DNA of 64,000 nucleotides from Aquisalibacillus elongatus (GCF_003843875.1 NZ_RKRF01000010.1:1-64000), one strand, 5' to 3'. Numbered from the stretch's first letter, positions 50,839-59,574 are shown. Notes: generated from the sequence alone by a model not told the origin. Numbers and translations: made by a program.

Positions 50839-51647
50839 TATACAACTCTCCTTCTAAGCATGTTACTAATTGTTTCAATCACAATAACAGCCACTAATAA
50901 AACAATTAGTATTGCCATGACGTTTTGATATCTTAAGAAGTTTAATTGGGTATCAATAATAGTTCCAATACCACCAGCACCTACGAAACCTAGAACTAGG
51001 GAAGCTCGAACGTTTAATTCGAATACGTATAAACCGTATGAAATAAATTGCGGTAACACTTGAGGTACAACACCGTACCAAATAACCTGAACAATATTGC
51101 CACCTGTTGCTTTAATGGCATCTAGTTGTCTAGTATCAATTGTTTCGATTGTTTCACTAAGTAATTTTGCTAATAACCCTAATGAAAATATGGTTAAGGC
51201 AAAAATACCAGGGATAATACCTATTCCAAATAAACTAACAAAAATCGTTGCTAATAGAATATCAGGAATCGTACGTAATATATTTAAAACTGTACGAGTC
51301 GTTTGGTAGATATATTTATTCGTTGAAATGGTGTTAGCAGCTAGTAAACTAGCAGGAATACAAATAAGTACTGAAAATGTAGTCGCCACAACAGCTATTT
51401 GAATCGTTTCAACTAGTGGGTCAATGGCTGCAGGGATGTAATCCCAGTTTGGCGGGAACATCGTCAACATTTTCTTAACAATATCAGGAAAATCAATGAA
51501 TAGTTTAAAAAAGTCTGACCCTGTCTCACTCAAGCTATAGAAATAAAATGCAATAATGATGAAAAACACAATAGATATTTGCATTTTTAATTTACGAGGG
51601 TAAAGCGAGTAGACACTTGAATTTTTGTTATTATTCTTCTCCGTCAT
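50838..51647 (-). CDS. phnE: Phosphonate-type ABC transporter permease PhnE (first)
   Basis: A 269-residue permease with six membrane helices. The EAA-type loop is DAIKATGGNIVQVIWYGVVP, and FVGAGGIGTIIDTQL lies near the end. ATG 51647 follows AAGAGGAA; a GTG at 51656 would leave no spacing. It overlaps phnC by 17 bp and abuts the second permease. Confidence 0.88.
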   Translation of the reverse strand: MTEKNNNKNSSVYSLYPRKLKMQISIVFFIIIAFYFYSLSETGSDFFKLFIDFPDIVKKMLTMFPPNWDYIPAAIDPLVETIQIAVVATTFSVLICIPASLLAANTISTNKYIYQTTRTVLNILRTIPDILLATIFVSLFGIGIIPGIFALTIFSLGLLAKLLSETIETIDTRQLDAIKATGGNIVQVIWYGVVPQVLPQFISYGLYVFELNVRASLVLGFVGAGGIGTIIDTQLNFLRYQNVMAILIVLLVAVIVIETISNMLRRRVV

Positions 51648-52416
51648 TAGACTCACTTCCTCTTAAGTCGTCCTCGCGAATAGGACGGTTATAAATTTGT
51701 TCAAACGTGCTTTCAGAAACTTCGCTTACGGGGCCGTCAAACACAACCTCGCCATCTCGCATACCGATAATACGATCAGCATATTCCATAGCCATGTCAA
51801 TAAAGTGAAGGTTCACAATAGTCGTAATATTGTCTTCGCGGTTAATTCTTTTTAAATATTGCATCACTTGATGAGACGTAGGAGGGTCTAAACTCGCTAC
51901 AGGCTCATCTGCGAGGATTAATTTAGGGTCTTGAGTTAAAACTCGAGCAATGCTAACACGTTGTTGCTGACCACCACTTAATTGATCAGCACGTTGGTAT
52001 ATGTAATTTTCAATATTGACACGCTTTAGATTTTCATAAGCTTTAACTTTGTCTTCTTTAGGGTATAAGTTAAAGATACTTCTTAAAGTACCTGTATGTC
52101 CTAGGCGACCGCTAATGGTATTTTTAAATACACTTGAACGATTAACTAGGTTATAGTTTTGGAAGATCATACCTACTTTTGTACGAAGTTTTCTTAAACT
52201 TTTAGAGCCTAACTCTAAAACATTTTCGTCATCTAAGTAAAGTTCGCCTTCAGTTGGTGAAACCATTCGATTAATACTTCTAATAAACGTTGACTTACCT
52301 GCACCGGACAAACCAACAATTACGACAAACTCCCCTTCATTAATCGTAACGTTGACATCTTTTAATCCTGGTGTACCATTCGGGTATACTAATGATAGAT
52401 TTTTAAATGTAATCAT
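51631..52416 (-). CDS. phnC: Phosphonate-type ABC transporter ATPase PhnC
   Basis: A 261-residue ATPase. Walker A GLSGAGKSTFIRSIN near residue 37, the Q-loop MIFQNYNLV, signature QLSGGQQQRVSIAR, Walker B LILADEPVASLDP and switch His in VNLHFIDMA, all as in PhnC. It powers uptake of phosphonate, phosphite or a similar phosphorus compound with the two PhnE permeases. AGGAAG precedes the start. Confidence 0.9.
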   Translation of the reverse strand: MITFKNLSLVYPNGTPGLKDVNVTINEGEFVVIVGLSGAGKSTFIRSINRMVSPTEGELYLDDENVLELGSKSLRKLRTKVGMIFQNYNLVNRSSVFKNTISGRLGHTGTLRSIFNLYPKEDKVKAYENLKRVNIENYIYQRADQLSGGQQQRVSIARVLTQDPKLILADEPVASLDPPTSHQVMQYLKRINREDNITTIVNLHFIDMAMEYADRIIGMRDGEVVFDGPVSEVSESTFEQIYNRPIREDDLRGSESNDGEE

Positions 52417-52441
52417 CGCGGACTTCCTTTCTTGTTTAAAA

Positions 52442-52470
52442 AATAGGGAGAGCGGTTAGTCTCTCCCTAC
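52442..52470 (-). terminator. Hairpin between phnD and phnC
   Basis: TAGGGAGAG and CTCTCCCTA arms with an 8-base loop; on the minus strand a run of six T residues follows. A partial terminator after the binding-protein gene would keep it more abundant than the membrane parts. Confidence 0.75.
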
Positions 52471-52484
52471 TAAGAATTTTCTCT

Positions 52485-53402
52485 TTATTCGTCGTCTAAG
52501 ACACTTTCGTCTAGTTCTAATTTTTCATAAGTTTCTTTTACAACATCGAAGTCAGAACGCTCAGCTTCGATGATGGCATCCCAGTTATAAACTTCATTCA
52601 TGATCTCAATCATTTCTTTATCATCATTGAAGCTTAGGAATGCTTGTTTTATTTCTTCAGTTAACTCATCATCTAGAGCACTGTATACGGTGATGGTATC
52701 GTTAGGAATTTCAGCAGTTTCACCGATTCTCTTTAGATCATCTTTAATGTTAGGATAGTCCTCTTCCATTGTGTCACGTACATCATCAAAGGTTGTTGCG
52801 ATGTCAGCTTGACCTTCTAATACAGCAATGGCTGAAGCATCGTGGCCACCAGAACTTACTGTAGCTCCGAAAAATTCTTCTTGAAGTTCAGTCGTTGATT
52901 CAAGATCGTACATCTCCATTAATTGTGATGCAGGGAAAAGGTACCCTGATGTAGAAGATGCATCACCATAAGCCCAAGTCATATCACTAGCATGTTCACC
53001 TAAATCATCTAAACTATCAACTGGTGAATCTGCACGTACTAGATATTGTGCAACATATGTAGCACTACCATGACGCTCAGATTTTAGGATTGGGTCAACG
53101 TCATACATGCTATCTGCTAATACGAAACCGAATGCTGGAATAAAACCAATTTGTACAGTTTCAGCACCTAAAGCCTCAACTAGTGCAGAGTAGCTAGTCA
53201 TCGTTTCTGCTGTTACTTCTTTACCTATTTCTTCACCTAATCGTTCAGCTAAAGGTTCAGCTGTTTCAGCGATTGTGTCAGAATCCTGAGATGGAACAAA
53301 TCCCATGACTAATTCATCAGGGTTTGCCGAGTCATCGCCAGATCCACAAGCTGCAAGAATCATAAGAGTCACAGCCATCATTAGCATAAGAAATTTTTTC
53401 AA
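52485..53402 (-). CDS. phnD: Phosphonate-type substrate-binding lipoprotein PhnD
   Basis: A 305-residue lipoprotein: signal peptide with LAAC lipobox (Cys near residue 19), then a type-II periplasmic-binding fold (LVMGFVPSQDSDTI, AETVQIGFIPAFGFVLAD, WAYGDASSTSGYLFPASQL, VSSGGHDASAIAVLEGQADI). This is the PhnD/phosphite-binding family. Ligand choice (phosphonate, phosphite, phosphate ester) cannot be told. It leads the phnDCEE operon. No phosphonate-degrading genes are nearby, so the ligand is processed elsewhere or this is a general phosphorus uptake system. Confidence 0.9.
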   Translation of the reverse strand: MKKFLMLMMAVTLMILAACGSGDDSANPDELVMGFVPSQDSDTIAETAEPLAERLGEEIGKEVTAETMTSYSALVEALGAETVQIGFIPAFGFVLADSMYDVDPILKSERHGSATYVAQYLVRADSPVDSLDDLGEHASDMTWAYGDASSTSGYLFPASQLMEMYDLESTTELQEEFFGATVSSGGHDASAIAVLEGQADIATTFDDVRDTMEEDYPNIKDDLKRIGETAEIPNDTITVYSALDDELTEEIKQAFLSFNDDKEMIEIMNEVYNWDAIIEAERSDFDVVKETYEKLELDESVLDDE

Positions 53403-53435
53403 AATTATTCCCCCTTAATATTTTTAAACAATTTT

Positions 53436-53464
53436 ATTATAAATGAGCAGTCCATTTAGTACAA
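53436..53464 (-). promoter_or_regulatory. Promoter of phnDCEE
   Basis: On the minus strand TTGTAC and TATAAT are 17 bp apart, about 35 bp before phnD. Confidence 0.6.
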
Positions 53465-53489
53465 CATAATATTAAGAAAATAACTCATT

Positions 53490-53506
53490 TTTACGAAATC
53501 TTTACA
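53490..53506 (+). promoter_or_regulatory. Possible PhoP-type direct repeat upstream of phnD
   Basis: TTTACG and TTTACA separated by five bases, close to the PhoP-box repeat TTnACA with 5-bp spacing. Only two units are recognisable, about 26 bp upstream of the -35 box and on the opposite strand. Confidence 0.3.
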
Positions 53507-53510
53507 TAAA

Positions 53511-53540
53511 AATGCGACACAGTTCTACCTGTGTCGCAAA
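53511..53540 (-). terminator. Terminator of the DUF3813 gene
   Basis: Ten-base arms TGCGACACAG and CTGTGTCGCA with a 6-base loop; on the minus strand T residues follow. Confidence 0.88.
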
Positions 53541-53547
53541 TTAAATG

Positions 53548-53763
53548 TTATTTCATCTTATTTTTGTTAATTTTCTGTTCGAGCTCTTTAAGCTCTTGCT
53601 GTTCTTCAGGTGTACCTTGCGCATAGGCTGACTGGATGCTTTGTTGTACACTGCGGATGGATTCATCATCAACTTGTTGTTTTTGTTGGTTTTGCTGTTG
53701 ATTATTACGGTGAGTCATTTTTTGCATCGTTTGTTTTGCTTGTTTGAGAAAGTTATTCTCCAT
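53548..53763 (-). CDS. DUF3813-type small protein
   Basis: A 71-residue, very polar, Gln-rich protein (NNQQQNQQKQQ, then SAYAQGTPEEQQELKELEQK), matching the pattern of DUF3813 proteins of Bacillaceae. Helical and soluble; function unknown. It precedes yitU in order, as a small gene does in B. subtilis. GGAGGG precedes the start. The preceding 41-codon frame ends two bases before it, suggesting one transcript. Confidence 0.65.
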   Translation of the reverse strand: MENNFLKQAKQTMQKMTHRNNQQQNQQKQQVDDESIRSVQQSIQSAYAQGTPEEQQELKELEQKINKNKMK

Positions 53764-53765
53764 GG

Positions 53766-53891
53766 TTAAAACCCTCCTCGTGTATGACGATCGGCTTCTG
53801 CCTTCTTACGTTTCTTATCTGTAAATTTTTCCTGCTGGATTGAAGCTGTTTTGTTGTGTCTTTTTCTTTTGTAGATCGGTTGTGACTTCAT
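53766..53891 (-). CDS. 41-residue basic protein of unknown function
   Basis: MKSQPIYKRKRHNKTASIQQ then EKFTDKKRKKAEADRHTRGGF, very rich in Lys and Arg. AGGGGG lies seven bases before the ATG, and its end contains the ribosome-binding site of the DUF3813 gene. It has the look of small DNA- or RNA-binding or ribosome-associated proteins, but no family is recognised. Confidence 0.55.
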   Translation of the reverse strand: MKSQPIYKRKRHNKTASIQQEKFTDKKRKKAEADRHTRGGF

Positions 53892-53917
53892 CAGTATCCC
53901 CCTATCTAACATCAAAG

Positions 53918-53953
53918 AAAAAACCTGAACACATTAAAAACGTGTTCAGGTAT
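53918..53953 (-). terminator. Terminator of yitU
   Basis: ACCTGAACAC and GTGTTCAGGT arms with a 9-base loop; on the minus strand TTTTTTC follows. Confidence 0.88.
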
Positions 53954-53985
53954 ATTTTGCGCCAAATGATCAAAAATATAATTAA

Positions 53986-54822
53986 TTAATCATTAGTTAA
54001 TATTGGTGTTGGGATATTTAAATATTCTTCAATAAATGCTGCGACACCTTCGTCATGGTTTGTTAGTGTTATTTCATTAGCTAACGTTTTGAGTTCTTGA
54101 ATGCCGTTACCCATGGCAACACCAACGCCGGCATAATCAATCATTTCGAAGTCATTATCTTCATCTCCAAAAGCAACAATACGTTCTTTTGGAATACCGT
54201 AATCTTTTGCAATTTTTTGTAGACCAATGGCTTTGTGCAAACCAGATCTAATGATTTCAATGACATGAAATGGTGCGCCCCATTTACGGTGATCGACAAT
54301 GTTAGCGTGGTTCTCATCTAGAGCTCCGCGAATTTGGCCAATACCCTCTTCAAATGGATGAATTAGTAAAGAAGATGGATCACCATATAATGTTTGTCTT
54401 AAATCGCCAATTTTTGCAGGTTGTTCTATTCCATCTAAGAAAAATTGATTAAAAATATGCTCTGTATGTTCGTTAATGAACACTTGGTCCCTAATTTCTG
54501 CCATAATATTTTGAACGCCGACCTGCTGAGATGTGTCGACGATCTCAAGCGCGGCACTTTTTGGTAATGGAGAATGTAAATGGTCCCAATTTTTATTTCT
54601 TGGATGATGAATCAATGCCCCATTCATATTTACGATAGGTGTATCTAATTCTAATTGTGAATAAAACTGCTTACTTACACGAAAAGGACGACCGGTTGCA
54701 ATGACAACCACGTGACCTTTTTCTTTTGCAATTTTGAGTGTTTGAAGAGTTCTTTTTGAAATGATTTTATCATCATTTAATAATGTTCCATCTAAATCTA
54801 AGGCAATTAGATGTTTCTCCAT
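53986..54822 (-). CDS. yitU: Cof-type HAD phosphatase YitU
   Basis: A 278-residue HAD-superfamily phosphatase of class IIB. Motif I LDLDGTLLND at the start holds the nucleophile Asp, IATGRPF is motif II, and GDEDNDFEMIDYAGVGVAMGN is motif III/IV. YitU and relatives release phosphate from small metabolites such as flavin intermediates; the substrate here is not certain. It is divergent from yitV, as part of the yit gene block. Confidence 0.87.
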   Translation of the reverse strand: MEKHLIALDLDGTLLNDDKIISKRTLQTLKIAKEKGHVVVIATGRPFRVSKQFYSQLELDTPIVNMNGALIHHPRNKNWDHLHSPLPKSAALEIVDTSQQVGVQNIMAEIRDQVFINEHTEHIFNQFFLDGIEQPAKIGDLRQTLYGDPSSLLIHPFEEGIGQIRGALDENHANIVDHRKWGAPFHVIEIIRSGLHKAIGLQKIAKDYGIPKERIVAFGDEDNDFEMIDYAGVGVAMGNGIQELKTLANEITLTNHDEGVAAFIEEYLNIPTPILTND

Positions 54823-54964
54823 AGTTTCACCTCATTTATCCTCTCGTTAAATATCTAATTAAAATATTTTACCATATGTAAAGTTGTATGTCATATTCTC
54901 ATTATTTGAATCCAATTATGTCTTCATTTATTATAGTAATAAAGTGTTGGAGAGGGGAAACGGC

Positions 54965-55729
54965 ATGATTGTCATAGATCATACAACTATAAAAGATATA
55001 CCAGTTTTAATAGTAGAAGACGACACAACATTAAACCAATCCTTACCGGTTGTGATTTACTTCCATGGTTTTACAAGCTCTAAGGAAATGGATTTATCAC
55101 AAGCCTATTTATTAGCTGAACAAGGATATCGCGTCCTTTTACCAGATAGTATGCATCATGGAGAGAGATTGATCACTCAGGATGAACAAAAAATACAAAT
55201 TGACTTTTGGAAAATTGTTTTACGAAATTTAGAAGATCTAAATCAAATTTATCTTTACTTAAAAGAGCGTGACTTAGCTCAAGATGATCGGATTGGTGTT
55301 GCCGGGACGAGCATGGGGGGCATAACAGTTGCTGCCGCATTGACGAGATTCCAATGGATTAAAGCCGCTGGAATTATGATGGGTTCAGCTAAAATTAATG
55401 ATATGGGTCATTACTTAATTGAGAATATTAAGCAACAAGGCATTGACCTTCCGATGACAGATGAAGAAATTGACTACCAATTAAAATCTCTTGAAACCAT
55501 AGATTTATCAACTCAGATTGATAAATTACAACATCGTCCACTCATGATTTGGCATGGAGAGAATGACCGTGTTGTTCCGTACGAACACTCTGTTTCTTTT
55601 GCTGAAATGTTGAAGTCGAACGGTTATCCTGAAGACCGTTACAGCTTTATATCAGAGCCGAATCGAGATCATAAAGTTAGTCGAGAAGCTAAATTTGCTT
55701 TAAGAGATTTTTTTGTTAAACATTTATAA
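54965..55729 (+). CDS. yitV: Alpha/beta hydrolase YitV
   Basis: A 254-residue serine hydrolase. PVVIYFHGFTSSKE forms the oxyanion region, GTSMGGITVAA holds the nucleophile Ser (near residue 117), and Asp/His are in WHGENDRVVP and NRDHKVS. YitV-like esterases act on small esters or acyl compounds; the substrate is unknown. ATG 54965 follows GAGGGG; the longer frame from 54884 includes the promoter region. A terminator follows. Confidence 0.85.
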   Translation: MIVIDHTTIKDIPVLIVEDDTTLNQSLPVVIYFHGFTSSKEMDLSQAYLLAEQGYRVLLPDSMHHGERLITQDEQKIQIDFWKIVLRNLEDLNQIYLYLKERDLAQDDRIGVAGTSMGGITVAAALTRFQWIKAAGIMMGSAKINDMGHYLIENIKQQGIDLPMTDEEIDYQLKSLETIDLSTQIDKLQHRPLMIWHGENDRVVPYEHSVSFAEMLKSNGYPEDRYSFISEPNRDHKVSREAKFALRDFFVKHL

Positions 55730-55730
55730 G

Positions 55731-55755
55731 AAACTCGCCTATATGGCGGGTTTTC
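55731..55755 (+). terminator. Terminator of yitV
   Basis: AACTCGCC and GGCGGGTT arms with a 5-base loop, followed by TTCTTTT. Confidence 0.75.
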
Positions 55756-55835
55756 TTTTGAGAGAAAGATATTTCTAGTAATGTTATAGAGATTTTATCG
55801 ATAGAATGTGGTAAGAAGTAAAAAGGGGGAGCTTC

Positions 55836-56300
55836 ATGGATCATAAAGAATTTAGAAATTGTCTTGGACGTTTTGCTACAGGGGTAACTGTTGTAACATG
55901 TGATAATCAGGATGAATGTCATGGACTAACGGCGAATGCTTTTACGTCTGTATCACTTGACCCTCCGCTTGTATTAGTATCGATTGATCGTAATACAAAG
56001 GCCTATCATAAGCTTAAAAACAACCGTTTTATTATTAATATACTATCAGCGGAACAGCAGAATACAGCGTTGCATTTTGCTGGAAAAACATTTGATAAAC
56101 AACCGTTTGAATGGGCGCAATCAGAGTTCGGTTATCGCATTAAAGATTCGCTAGCATATATTGAATGTGAGCCTTGGGCAGAATATGATGGTGGGGATCA
56201 TGTATTGTTCCTAGGTAAAGTGCATGACTTTGATTATCTAGAAGGTGAGCCATTAGGTTTTTATGGCGGCAAGTTTTCAAAAATTGTACAAGACTTATAA
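55836..56300 (+). CDS. Flavin reductase (HpaC-like)
   Basis: A 154-residue FMN-binding split-barrel protein: FRNCLGRFATGVTVVTC, GLTANAFTSVSLDPPLVLVS and GDHVLFLGKV are the HpaC/flavin-reductase blocks. Such small reductases feed FADH2 or FMNH2 to a separate oxygenase. The HpaB-type hydroxylase 836 bp downstream is an obvious partner, though the two are separated by a minus-strand gene and a terminator. Confidence 0.85.
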   Translation: MDHKEFRNCLGRFATGVTVVTCDNQDECHGLTANAFTSVSLDPPLVLVSIDRNTKAYHKLKNNRFIINILSAEQQNTALHFAGKTFDKQPFEWAQSEFGYRIKDSLAYIECEPWAEYDGGDHVLFLGKVHDFDYLEGEPLGFYGGKFSKIVQDL

Positions 56301-56308
56301 CAATATGC

Positions 56309-56347
56309 AAAAAGACTCCGGAAATAATATTTCTGGAGTCTTTTTTT
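56309..56347. terminator. Bidirectional terminator between two flavin reductase genes
   Basis: AAAGACTCCGGAAA pairs with TTTCTGGAGTCTTT (one G-U pair); T-run on the right, A-run on the left. Confidence 0.88.
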
Positions 56348-56359
56348 ACGTTGATATAA

Positions 56360-56980
56360 TCATTCACCCTTTGTCGGGCGTTCTAAATAAATTTGTTCAC
56401 TTAAATGTGCGTAATTCGGGCCTGCTAATCTAGCAATTGGATTAAGCTGTTCTGCTAAGATTTTGCCATCATCATAAACCTGTTCATCAATATGGTATTG
56501 TACGACTTTACCAATGATTAAATCGTGATGGTATATACCTTGTTCGCCTAATGGTAGATGCTCAAATAATTCACACTCTAATCTGATTTTAGCTTCTTGA
56601 ACGCCAGGCGTTTTAATCTCCGTACTGTCAACCGTACTGAATCCCGCTCGTTCTACTTCACTTATATCCTCTGCATAAGGTGCTGACGTTTGGTTCAATG
56701 ATTCTAATAAACTCAAATCTAATACATGTACGACGAATTCTTTTCGGTTCAAAATGTTTATTGCTGTATGTTTGCTGACTTTTCCTTCTGATCTTCCGAT
56801 TGATAATACGATCAGAGGAGGCTCTGATCCAACCATGTTAAAAAAGCTGAATGGAGCGGCATTTAAAACATCTTGGTCATTTAAGGATGTCACAAATGCT
56901 ATCGGCCTTGGAATGACACTTCCACTCAGTAATTTATAATTCTCTTTTTTACTTAAATCGTTTGGATTAATAGACTTCAT
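56360..56980 (-). CDS. Flavoreductase-family protein (second type)
   Basis: A 206-residue FMN-binding split-barrel protein of the DIM6/NTAB type: NYKLLSGSVIPRPIAFVTS, NAAPFSFFNMVGSEPPL, VHVLDLSLLESLN, HHDLIIGKVV. It is related to but longer than the HpaC-like protein next door and lies on the opposite strand, sharing a terminator. It may be a flavin reductase or a flavoprotein oxygenase. AGGGGTG precedes the start. Confidence 0.82.
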   Translation of the reverse strand: MKSINPNDLSKKENYKLLSGSVIPRPIAFVTSLNDQDVLNAAPFSFFNMVGSEPPLIVLSIGRSEGKVSKHTAINILNRKEFVVHVLDLSLLESLNQTSAPYAEDISEVERAGFSTVDSTEIKTPGVQEAKIRLECELFEHLPLGEQGIYHHDLIIGKVVQYHIDEQVYDDGKILAEQLNPIARLAGPNYAHLSEQIYLERPTKGE

Positions 56981-57092
56981 TCATATCACCCCTATAACTA
57001 GCATAGCATAGATTTTTCTTCCTCATGCCCAACCTTGTTTAAATTTTCCGTCATATAACGACTTTCTATTAATAAATATAGTAACAGGTAGG

Positions 57093-57108
57093 TTGTATAC
57101 GCTTACTA
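57093..57108 (+). promoter_or_regulatory. Possible cre (CcpA) site upstream of the hydroxylase gene
   Basis: TTGTATACGCTTACTA matches the CcpA consensus WTGnnARCGnWWWCAW at all but two places. It lies 28 bp before the HpaB-type gene. Carbon-catabolite control of aromatic degradation is plausible, but the match is imperfect. Confidence 0.3.
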
Positions 57109-57135
57109 ATTTATTTTGGAGGGGGAATTAAATAG

Positions 57136-58677
57136 ATGGAAAGCAAGACGAAAAGCAGACCTCTCACAGGACAAGAGTATCTTGAAAGTCTTAGAGATGG
57201 CAGAGAGATTTGGATTCATGGTGAAAGAGTGGAGGATGTAACAACTCATCCAGCTTTCAGAAACTCTGCTAGGTCAATCGCAAGACTTTATGATGCTCTT
57301 TACGATGAGAAAACGAGCGATATTTTGACATGTGAAACGGACACTGGAAGTGGAGGGTTCACGCATAAGTTTTTCAGAACTGACAAAACAGTAGAAGACC
57401 TTGTTGAAAGTCGTGACGCGATTGCTGAATGGGCCAAGCTGACATACGGACAGATGGGGCGCTCGCCAGATTATAAGGCAGCATTTTTAGCAACACTTGG
57501 CGCAGACCCTGATTATTACGCACCATATCAAGAAAATGCTAAGCGTTGGTATAAAGAAGCTCAGGAGAAGTTATGGTATTTCAACCATGCGATTATTAAT
57601 CCGCCCGTTGACAGAAACAAGCCAATGGAAGCTGTTAATGATGTGTTTGTAAGAGCTGTTGGTGAAACGGACGAGGGTGTTATTGTAAGCGGAGCTAAAA
57701 TGGTTGCTACTGGATCGGCCTTAACGAATTACAACTTTGTCGCTCATTATGGGGCTATTCCTGTTGATAATGAAGAGATGGCGTTAGTGTTTGTAGCACC
57801 GATGAACACGCCGGGAGTCAAACTGATTTCTCGTCAAAGTTATGAAATGACAGCGTCTGTCATGGGAAGTCCATTCGATTATCCATTAAGCAGCCGATTT
57901 GATGAAAATGATGCTGTATTAGTATTTGATGAAGCGGTTATTCCTTGGGAAAACATTTTAATTTATAAAAATGTTGAAAAAGCAAATTCATTCTTCCCAG
58001 AAAGTGGATTCTTAAATCGGTTCACATTCCATGGCGTTACTCGATTAGCCGTTAAATTAGATTTTATGGCTGGTTTATTGCTTAAAGCCATTAAAACAAA
58101 TGGAACGGATGAATTTCGTGGTGTGCAGGCAAACGTAGGTGAAGTTCTAGCGTGGCGTAATATGTTCTGGTCATTAAGTGATTCTATGGCGAAAACACCT
58201 GACCCGGGACGCGGCGATACAGTCCTACCTAACTTAAATTATGGCCTAGCTTATCGTGTCTTTATGACCATCGGCTGGCCACGTGTGAAAGAAATTATAG
58301 AAAATGTCGTGGCTGGAAGCTTGATTGTACAGCCATCAAGTGCAGAGGACTTTAAGAACCCTGAACTAAGGCCATTACTTGACCGTCTTTACAGGGGCTC
58401 AAACGACATTGAGTCGTTAGAGAAAATTAAATTAATTAAATTGCTTTGGGATTCGATTGGCTCAGAATATGGCGGTCGCCACGAGCTTTATGAGCGAAAT
58501 TACTCGGGTAACCATGAAAACATTCGTTTAGAAAATTTAGTTGCTGCACAAGGCTCTGGAATGGCAGATGAGTATATGAAGTTTGCTGAAATGTGTATGA
58601 ACGATTATGACTTAGATGGTTGGACAAATGATACATGGATTAACCCAGATGACATTAATTTGTTTAAGAATAGTTGA
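57136..58677 (+). CDS. HpaB/PheA-type FADH2-dependent aromatic hydroxylase
   Basis: A 513-residue oxygenase component of the 4-hydroxyphenylacetate 3-hydroxylase/phenol hydroxylase family. The acyl-CoA-dehydrogenase-like fold shows as RPLTGQEYLESLRDGREIWI, TYGQMGRSPDYKAAF, INPPVDRNKP and the C-terminal RLYRGSNDIESLEKI. It adds a hydroxyl group ortho to a phenolic OH using free FADH2 and oxygen, giving a catechol. Next to a catechol-type dioxygenase the likely product is catechol or a substituted catechol. Substrate (phenol, hydroxyphenyl acids, chlorophenol) cannot be decided. Confidence 0.85.
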   Translation: MESKTKSRPLTGQEYLESLRDGREIWIHGERVEDVTTHPAFRNSARSIARLYDALYDEKTSDILTCETDTGSGGFTHKFFRTDKTVEDLVESRDAIAEWAKLTYGQMGRSPDYKAAFLATLGADPDYYAPYQENAKRWYKEAQEKLWYFNHAIINPPVDRNKPMEAVNDVFVRAVGETDEGVIVSGAKMVATGSALTNYNFVAHYGAIPVDNEEMALVFVAPMNTPGVKLISRQSYEMTASVMGSPFDYPLSSRFDENDAVLVFDEAVIPWENILIYKNVEKANSFFPESGFLNRFTFHGVTRLAVKLDFMAGLLLKAIKTNGTDEFRGVQANVGEVLAWRNMFWSLSDSMAKTPDPGRGDTVLPNLNYGLAYRVFMTIGWPRVKEIIENVVAGSLIVQPSSAEDFKNPELRPLLDRLYRGSNDIESLEKIKLIKLLWDSIGSEYGGRHELYERNYSGNHENIRLENLVAAQGSGMADEYMKFAEMCMNDYDLDGWTNDTWINPDDINLFKNS

Positions 58678-58725
58678 TTAGCGGATTCCGCTATCTAATT
58701 CAGAATTTAAAGGAGGAATTACGAG

Positions 58726-59493
58726 ATGAGTGAAGCGAAAACAGATAATCGTGTAAGTGAGATTTTTGAGTTGTTTTACAAACACTTAAACAACTTTTTG
58801 GCTGAGGCAAATCCTAACCATGAAGAGTACACAGAATTTGTGAAATGGGCAGATTGTTTAGGAAGAACTGGGGAGCTCCCATTATTTATGGATGTATTTA
58901 TTGAGTCTTCTGTACTTAAGAATATGTACTCGGATAAACCTGGTACAGAACCATCTTTGTTAGGGCCTTATTATGTGGAAGGGGCTCCAATTTTAGAAAA
59001 GCCATACAAGCTACCGATGCGTGAGAACGAAAAAGGGGAGAAGTTAGTTTTCTCCGGGAAGGTAACGGACGTAGATGGCAAGCCACTAGCCAACACATTA
59101 GTTGATATGTGGCAAGATGATGCTGATGGGTACTATTCATCGTTTGATTCAGAAGCACCACCTTATAACTTAAGAGGCCGTTTCTATACAGATGAAAATG
59201 GGTATTTTGAGGTTGAGACGATTGTACCTATTCCTTATCAAATTCCGACTGGTGGACCGACGGGTGAATTTTTGAAAATGATTGATCAGCATCCTTATCG
59301 ACCAGCGCACCTTCATATTATGTTTAAGCACAAAGGGTATGAAACGTTAATTACACAAGTATTCTTTGAAGGTGATGAGTGGCTAGAAACTGACGTTGCA
59401 GACGGTGTGCGCCCATCACTCATGACGAAGCTTCATGACCATGGCGACCATAAGAGAGCCTCATTAGATTTCGCCATGAGATACGACGACTAA
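58726..59493 (+). CDS. Intradiol (catechol 1,2-) dioxygenase
   Basis: A 255-residue Fe(III) dioxygenase. The ligands are seen in LLGPYYVEGAP (Tyr), VPIPYQIPTGG (Tyr) and RPAHLHIMF (two His), and an N-terminal helical linker domain of about 70 residues suits the catechol or hydroxyquinol 1,2-dioxygenase group. It would open catechol between the hydroxyls to give cis,cis-muconate. AAAGGAGG precedes the start, 48 bp after the hydroxylase gene, so one operon is likely. Confidence 0.87.
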   Translation: MSEAKTDNRVSEIFELFYKHLNNFLAEANPNHEEYTEFVKWADCLGRTGELPLFMDVFIESSVLKNMYSDKPGTEPSLLGPYYVEGAPILEKPYKLPMRENEKGEKLVFSGKVTDVDGKPLANTLVDMWQDDADGYYSSFDSEAPPYNLRGRFYTDENGYFEVETIVPIPYQIPTGGPTGEFLKMIDQHPYRPAHLHIMFKHKGYETLITQVFFEGDEWLETDVADGVRPSLMTKLHDHGDHKRASLDFAMRYDD

Positions 59494-59507
59494 ATAACGT
59501 CAATGTA

Positions 59508-59548
59508 AGAGGGAGGTTGTCCATGACATAAGACACCCTCCCCTTTCT
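59508..59548 (+). terminator. Hairpin after the dioxygenase gene (weak terminator or attenuator)
   Basis: GGGAGG.GTC pairs with GAC.CCTCCC around a loop at about 59522-59531, followed by CCTTTCTTTT. Confidence 0.5.
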
Positions 59549-59574
59549 TTTAAAGAACACTAGGAGGAATGCTG

